Part shown: one piece after another, positions 22,827-26,594 of the stretch
Numbering within the stretch: the first letter of the stretch is position 1
How the letters are laid out: each line of letters begins with the position of its first letter
Assembly (NCBI GenBank): GCA_028274885.1
Contig: JAQCMX010000106.1
Coordinates: forward strand, 1-26,594
From: Haloarculaceae archaeon
Lineage (GTDB): Archaea > Halobacteriota > Halobacteria > Halobacteriales > Haloarculaceae
Direction: 5' to 3'
DNA length: 26,594 nt
Notes under the pieces: generated by a model
The model's input: the letters and a program-made list of their open reading frames with translations, nothing else
The model's database searches: none
Told to the model about the DNA's origin: nothing
Made by a program: the position numbers and the translations under genes

Positions 22827-22838
22827 CAATTTTGGTTG
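22827..22838 (-). promoter_or_regulatory. Candidate cobalamin-regulon operator, site 5 (cbiT operon)
   Basis: On the coding strand CAACCAAAATTG directly follows the TATA-like CTATAAAA (22846-22839) and precedes the cbiT ATG by about 30 bases. This is the same TATA-dyad arrangement as upstream of cbtB. Confidence 0.6.
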
Positions 22839-22846
22839 TTTTATAG
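22839..22846 (-). promoter_or_regulatory. TATA box of the cbiT operon
   Basis: CTATAAAA on the minus strand, 43-50 bases before the cbiT start. It is a good archaeal TATA match in a short AT-rich stretch and is the only promoter seen for the eleven genes to 13814. Confidence 0.6.
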
Positions 22847-22921
22847 TAACTGTACTTTACTCAATCGCCGAAAACGGCGTCGTTAAGCAATATCAGACGA
22901 GCTAATGAAAAACTATTTTAC

Positions 22922-23584
22922 TTGCGAGAACGACAATCAAGGGATCTCGTTTCAGAGGAGCACGTCGACAAGCAGGGCCGGGGCCATTATAAGATGACAG
23001 ACCAGGGCGTCGGTTGGCTGATCACACAAACTGACGACCTTCGTCAGTTCGTCGACCACGTCTCCGAGGATGTAATCGGTCAGGTCAACATCGAAGCCGC
23101 CATCGCGACGACGGAGATCAGCGACGGGGAGGTAGTGACGCTGACGATGCAGGACGGCCTGTTGCGGGCACGGGCTGGCGACACGGGAAATGCAACCGCA
23201 GTTGCGGTTACGGACGCGACAGCGGGCCAGGACGTTGGCATCACAAACTTCAACGGCGTCGTCGATTACCAACTCGGGACAGTAACGATCGTCTCGGTCC
23301 CACAGGTACAAAAGGGCGGGAGCAGGGCAATCGACACCGCCCGGGTCACGGCAATGGCAACCAACAACGACCTCGTCGCGGCGACTGGTGCTGAGGCCAC
23401 TGCGATCGCCAACGCTGAAGATATCGAACGGAATATTCGCTTTGGGAGCGTAACCGCTGTGCAGGAAGCAGTAACGAAGGGGCTAGATGTCCTACTGGTG
23501 GCGTCGAAGGATATGCTTTCGAAACACACCGATAGACTCCGGGAGCAAAACGTCAGTTACGAACTCGTCGATCTGACAGAGTGA
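22922..23584 (+). pseudogene. N-terminally truncated haloarchaeal winged-helix regulator (DUF7839-like)
   Basis: The frame from a TTG at 22922 (first ATG at 22994) reads DLVSEEHVDKQGRGHYKMTD, the last strand-helix part of a winged-helix domain, then a ~190-residue effector-like domain (GWLITQTDDLRQFV, AIATTEISDGE, GVTNF-like GITNFNGVVDYQLG, TKGLDVLLVASKDML). I recall this as a MarR-annotated haloarchaeal family (DUF7839). Full members have another ~45 residues of helix-turn-helix in front. Here that space is AT-rich DNA with no matching peptide, so the DNA-recognition part is missing. The effector part is intact with normal codon use, so the loss is recent or the fragment is still made. It is divergent from the cbiT operon. 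Confidence 0.6.
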
Positions 23585-23856
23585 TACAGGAGAGCGGAAA
23601 TAGACGCCGGGAAAAAACAGTACGTTGAAAACTCCAGCGCAGACGAGACCACGGCCGTCGTAGTACGATTTGACGGAGCCCCAACCCTCAGCAGTGACAA
23701 ACAGACTACATTAGCAGAAATTAGGCGCTACGTCCCCTCTCTCGGAGCAACGCAGGGATCAAAGCAATCGTCACGAACGACGAAGGGTTCGCTGCTGAGA
23801 AAACAGTCCGATAATAGAGCCGACTGTTTATATCCGATCACGGGATCAACTACCCT
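23585..23856 (+). other. Intergenic stretch with coding relics and the promoter of the next gene
   Basis: No complete gene is seen. The frame of the preceding stop stays open well beyond it, with haloarchaeal-looking codons. A second frame near 23747-23811 reads SNAGIKAIVTNDEGFAAEKTVR before two stops. Both look like debris of older genes. The 3' end (23827 on) holds the promoter of the zinc-ribbon gene. Confidence 0.4.
23827..23833 (+). promoter_or_regulatory. TATA box of the NucS-like zinc-ribbon gene
   Basis: TTTATAT lies 30 bases before the ATG at 23857, the spacing expected of a leaderless haloarchaeal transcript. It marks a new transcription unit separate from the cobalamin genes. Confidence 0.65.
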
Positions 23857-24600
23857 ATGCCCGATTCAGCCCGCGTCATCGCTGGCCGCTGTACAACAGT
23901 CTTCGAAGGAACCAGAGAGCAGGAACAACACGGTGACATGGTTGTGCTCACAAAGCCCGACGGGACAGTCTTGATCCACGACAGCACGGGGTACCAGCCG
24001 GTCGCGTGGCTCACACGCGCCGAAGCCGTGACTGTCACTGACGGGAGGATCACCGCGAGCGACGGCGACCAGCAACTGATCGTCACCATCCACCGCGAGC
24101 ACACCCGGGAAACCCCTCCTGTCACCGACGCGGGCATCCCCGTCGGTGCGTGTCCGAACTGTGCCGACTCACTTGTTCGCCACTCCGGGACCGTCTCCTG
24201 TCCCGGCTGTGGTGCTTTGTACCCACTTCCCTCGAAGACAACAGTTCTCGACGACTGCTGTAGCGCATGTGGCCTCCCACAGTTGCGCGTCGAGCGTGGC
24301 GCCAGTTTCGATGTCTGTCTCGATCGCGACTGTGACCCCCTCGACGAACACGTCCGGGGGGCTTTCGACCGCGAGTGGGACTGTCCGGACTGTGCCGGGA
24401 AGTTACGCGTCATCCGGCGCGGTGGTCTCCTGCTGGGCTGTGAGAACTACCCTGACTGCGAGACGAGCTTCGTGTTCCCGGCTGGCAGACACGTCGGGAC
24501 GTGTGGGTGTGGTCTCCCGTTGTTCGAGACGTCCAACGGCCAGCGCTGTCCGGACAGCACCTGTGACCGTCCACAGGTCGGTCCCGACCCGGACGACTGA
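23857..24600 (+). CDS. NucS-N-like domain protein with four C4 zinc ribbons
   Basis: 247 residues. The first ~80 resemble the N-terminal domain of NucS/EndoMS (DUF91): VIAGRCTTVFEGTRE, MVVLTKPDGTVLIHD, YQPVAWL. The NucS nuclease domain is absent. Instead there are four Cys clusters of topoisomerase-I type: CPNC...CPGC (~90-112), CCSAC...CLDRDC (~129-153), CPDC...CENYPDC (~170-200) and CGCG...CPDSTC (~210-237). It may bind single-stranded or branched DNA or RNA. The 3' neighbour endA starts 54 bases on, so the two may be co-transcribed. The exact substrate is unknown. Confidence 0.8.
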   Translation: MPDSARVIAGRCTTVFEGTREQEQHGDMVVLTKPDGTVLIHDSTGYQPVAWLTRAEAVTVTDGRITASDGDQQLIVTIHREHTRETPPVTDAGIPVGACPNCADSLVRHSGTVSCPGCGALYPLPSKTTVLDDCCSACGLPQLRVERGASFDVCLDRDCDPLDEHVRGAFDREWDCPDCAGKLRVIRRGGLLLGCENYPDCETSFVFPAGRHVGTCGCGLPLFETSNGQRCPDSTCDRPQVGPDPDD

Positions 24601-24654
24601 CCAACGTATCGATCGACCAGAGAAACTTTGGCCGCGGCCCACAGACCACAGCAC

Positions 24655-25725
24655 ATGGACGCGAGGTTCGACGGCGAGACCGTACGTGCCGGCAAAACGG
24701 GGCGTGAGCGGTTCTACGATTCCCGGGGATACGGCCGCCCCAGAGAGGCGGGTATCGAACTCGCGCCGGTCGAGGCGGCCCACCTGCTCTTTCGTGGTGA
24801 CCTTGCCGGCGTGGTCGACGAGCGTCCGGAGTCACCCACTGCTGGACAGCGGCTTGAGTTCGAGGATCTCCTTGCCTCGGCTGCGGTTCCGGAGGTCGCC
24901 TTCTTTGTCTACAAGGAACTGCGCGACCGGGGGTTCTATCTTTCGCCAGCCCGGACAGGGTGGGTAGCCGATACCTCCGGGGACTTCGTTGTCTACCCAC
25001 GTGGCAACGGCCCCTGGGACGAGGCGGTCGCCTACCGAATTCTGGCGGTCAGCGAGCGGGAACGCGTGCGTGCAGCGTCGTTACTCGCCCTCGCGGCATC
25101 CCCAGATGCGACGGGGGTGCTCGCGGTCGTCGACGAGGAGAGTGAGGTCACGTATCTCGAACTCGCTGTGCCGACGATCACCGGTTCGACACAGTACCAC
25201 CTCGCTTCGCTGACGGGTACACTCCTCTCGGACCGGGTACTCATCCCCGAGCCACCGGCGGCGTTGCACGACCGCGCATTCTACGGACAGCCCCTCGACC
25301 GGGACGACCGGTCGGTACAGCTCTCGCTGGTTGAGGCGGCGTATCTGGCCCGCCAGGAGTTGCTCGCCCTCGCGGGTATCGGGAATGCGACAGAAACCCT
25401 GACCGCACGGGGACGCAAGGTGGAGGGCGAGCGTTTCGATCGCCGACTGCGGGCCTATAGCGCGCTCAGGACGGCAGGCATCGTGCCAAAAACAGGCTTC
25501 AAATTTGGCGCGGATTTCCGGACGTACGCTGATGTCGACTCCGTAGACCAGCTCGGCCACTCGGAGACACTCGTGCGCGTCGTGCCCGCCGGACACGTTT
25601 TCGACCCCCGTGACCTCGCTCTCGACGTCCGACTCGCCCACGGTGTCCGGAAGCGGCTGATCGTCGCACTCACCGACGTCGACGAGGGCATCGACTGGCT
25701 TGCAGTCGAACGGCTCACGCCCTGA
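24655..25725 (+). CDS. endA: tRNA-intron splicing endonuclease EndA
   Basis: Cuts introns from pre-tRNAs at bulge-helix-bulge sites. The 356 residues are a tandem duplication, the form that works as a homodimer. The N-half (GRERFYDSRGYG, EAAHLLFRGDL, VPEVAFFVYKELRDRGFYLS) keeps the fold without catalytic residues. The C-half repeats it (QLSLVEAAYLARQELL, ALRTAGIVPKTGFKFGADF) and carries the triad Tyr291 (FRTY), His302 (GHSE) and Lys333 (GVRKRL). ATG 24655 (MDARFDGETV) is the normal start; nine residues upstream in frame are unlike the family. It is a housekeeping gene and marks the end of the cobalamin island. Confidence 0.96.
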   Translation: MDARFDGETVRAGKTGRERFYDSRGYGRPREAGIELAPVEAAHLLFRGDLAGVVDERPESPTAGQRLEFEDLLASAAVPEVAFFVYKELRDRGFYLSPARTGWVADTSGDFVVYPRGNGPWDEAVAYRILAVSERERVRAASLLALAASPDATGVLAVVDEESEVTYLELAVPTITGSTQYHLASLTGTLLSDRVLIPEPPAALHDRAFYGQPLDRDDRSVQLSLVEAAYLARQELLALAGIGNATETLTARGRKVEGERFDRRLRAYSALRTAGIVPKTGFKFGADFRTYADVDSVDQLGHSETLVRVVPAGHVFDPRDLALDVRLAHGVRKRLIVALTDVDEGIDWLAVERLTP

Positions 25726-25830
25726 TTGGGGCACTGTGACGACATTCCCCGTCTAGATCGCGTGGGCTCTAGCGGATCAACGTCGTCTGTTCCCGGTAGT
25801 CTTAACGGCTTCCCCTCCGATCACTGGAAC

Positions 25831-26594
25831 ATGCGGGTCGCAATCCTCGCCCACGGCCAGTTCCCGGACCGCGCCAAGACCGCAATCGGTATCCTGCGAT
25901 ACGCTGATCATGAGGTCGTCGCGGTCCTCGACCGCACCCACGCCGGCGACTCCGTCGATGATCACCTCTCGGGGGTACAGGACGCCCCGATGGTTGCGGA
26001 CATGGACTCGGTCCCCGCGTGTGAGGCCCTGATTATCGGGATCGCACCGATCGGCGGGGGCTTTGACCCATCCTGGCGGCCTGACGTCCGGACGGCAATC
26101 CGACGGGGGTGTGACATCGTCGCCGGTCTTCACTACCTGTTGGCCGACGACGAGGAGTTTGCAACTCTCGCTGCTCAACACGACGTGGCGTTGCGCGACG
26201 TCCGGCAGCCCCCGGACGATCTCACCGTTGCCGAGGGGACCGCGGGCGAGGTTGCTGCGCGGGTCGTTCTCACCGTTGGTACCGACTGTTCGACTGGCAA
26301 GATGACCAGTGCCTTCGCCTTGCGCGACGCCGCCCGCGCTCGCGGCCTGGACGCTGCCGTCGTCCCGACGGGTCAGACCGGTATCATGATTGCCGACCGG
26401 GGCATCGCAATCGATCGCGTTGTCTCTGACTTTGCCGCCGGCGCGACCGAACGTCTCGTCGCCCAGGCCGGCGCCGAGGACCTGCTCATCGTCGAGGGCC
26501 AGGGTGCGCTCGCCCATCCCGCATACTCCGGCGTGACAGCCTCTATACTGCACGGCGCCCAGCCGGATTCGCTCGTGTTGTGCCACATCCCCGG
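25831..26594 (+). CDS. DUF1611 family protein (5' part, runs off the window)
   Basis: An open frame from ATG 25831 to the window end (254 residues, no stop). The N-domain is Rossmann-like: VAILAHGQFPDRAKTAIGIL, ALIIGIAPIGGGFDPSWR and DIVAGLHYLLADD. The second domain has a P-loop-like GTDCSTGKMTSAFAL at ~150, VVPTGQTGIMIADRGIAID and LLIVEGQGALAHPAYSGVT. These are marks of the DUF1611 family, to which the D-glutamate N-acetyltransferase DgcN belongs. An amino-acid or dipeptide metabolic role is the best guess and not certain. GTCTTAAC (25797-25804), ~30 bases upstream, is a plausible TATA element for a leaderless mRNA. The large open frame on the other strand here is a shadow. Confidence 0.85.
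   Translation, partial: MRVAILAHGQFPDRAKTAIGILRYADHEVVAVLDRTHAGDSVDDHLSGVQDAPMVADMDSVPACEALIIGIAPIGGGFDPSWRPDVRTAIRRGCDIVAGLHYLLADDEEFATLAAQHDVALRDVRQPPDDLTVAEGTAGEVAARVVLTVGTDCSTGKMTSAFALRDAARARGLDAAVVPTGQTGIMIADRGIAIDRVVSDFAAGATERLVAQAGAEDLLIVEGQGALAHPAYSGVTASILHGAQPDSLVLCHIP

Noticed and set aside
22865..22879. Small hairpin CGCCG-AAAA-CGGCG as a terminator or riboswitch
   Set aside because: The stem is only five pairs, with no T run after it and no gene end nearby.
25777..26586. Leftward 269-codon open frame at the right end
   Set aside because: It is a shadow of the DUF1611 gene, whose rightward frame has recognisable motifs and haloarchaeal codon use.
1..26594. Cobalamin riboswitch, CRISPR array, tRNA or rRNA genes
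   Set aside because: I saw no B12-box-like element, no regular direct repeats with spacers, and no tRNA-like cloverleaf in the gaps. Almost all of the window is coding.

Overview
The window reads as chromosome of a haloarchaeon. It is GC-rich, the predicted proteins are strongly acidic (many Asp/Glu, Thr and Val, few Lys), several promoters have TATA boxes that suit leaderless mRNAs, and the gene content and order are those of haloarchaeal cobalamin (vitamin B12) loci. Nearly all of it, about 0.8-22.8 kb, is one corrin-ring synthesis and cobalt-handling island.

Layout. 1-510: a decayed, palindrome-bounded IS200/IS605-type element with a fragment of its Y1 transposase. 857-3862 (+): cbiA, a possible tiny coupled ORF, and cbiP (amidation). 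4768-3983 (-): a CbiX-like protein that has lost part of its metal site. 10222-4871 (-): cobN-cbiC-cbiE. 10257-12443 (+): a ChlI/ChlD-type AAA+/VWA chelatase subunit divergent from cobN. 12502-13723 (+): cbtB-cbtA-2Fe-2S ferredoxin (cobalt uptake plus redox module). 22796-13814 (-): a tightly packed eleven-gene unit, cbiT-cbiL-cbiF-cbiG-cbiH2-cbiH1-ferredoxin-LAGLIDADG-like protein-cbiX/ferredoxin fusion-DUF3209-PQQ-like propeller. 22922-23584 (+): a haloarchaeal regulator that has lost its DNA-binding N-terminus. After a TATA box come a NucS-like zinc-ribbon protein, the tRNA splicing endonuclease endA, and the 5' part of a DUF1611 gene that runs off the end.

How it works together. CbiX inserts cobalt into sirohydrochlorin. 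CbiL, CbiH, CbiF, CbiG, CbiT, CbiE and CbiC then methylate, contract and rearrange the ring to cobyrinic acid, and CbiA and CbiP amidate it. CbtAB probably brings in cobalt. CobN plus the ChlID-type protein is a second, ATP-dependent metal-chelatase system in the same locus. CbiD and CbiJ are not visible in this window, while several proteins of unknown role are embedded in the operons and are candidates to fill or support missing steps.

The most novel signal is regulatory. A 12-bp dyad, CAAnnWnGGTTG (reverse complement CAACCnWnnTTG), occurs at all five upstream or divergent promoter regions of the cobalamin transcription units, in three cases right beside a TATA-like element. It looks like the operator of an undescribed haloarchaeal cobalt/B12 regulon. 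Second is the domesticated-looking LAGLIDADG-like protein inside the operon. Third is the pair of covarying palindromes around the transposase remnant.
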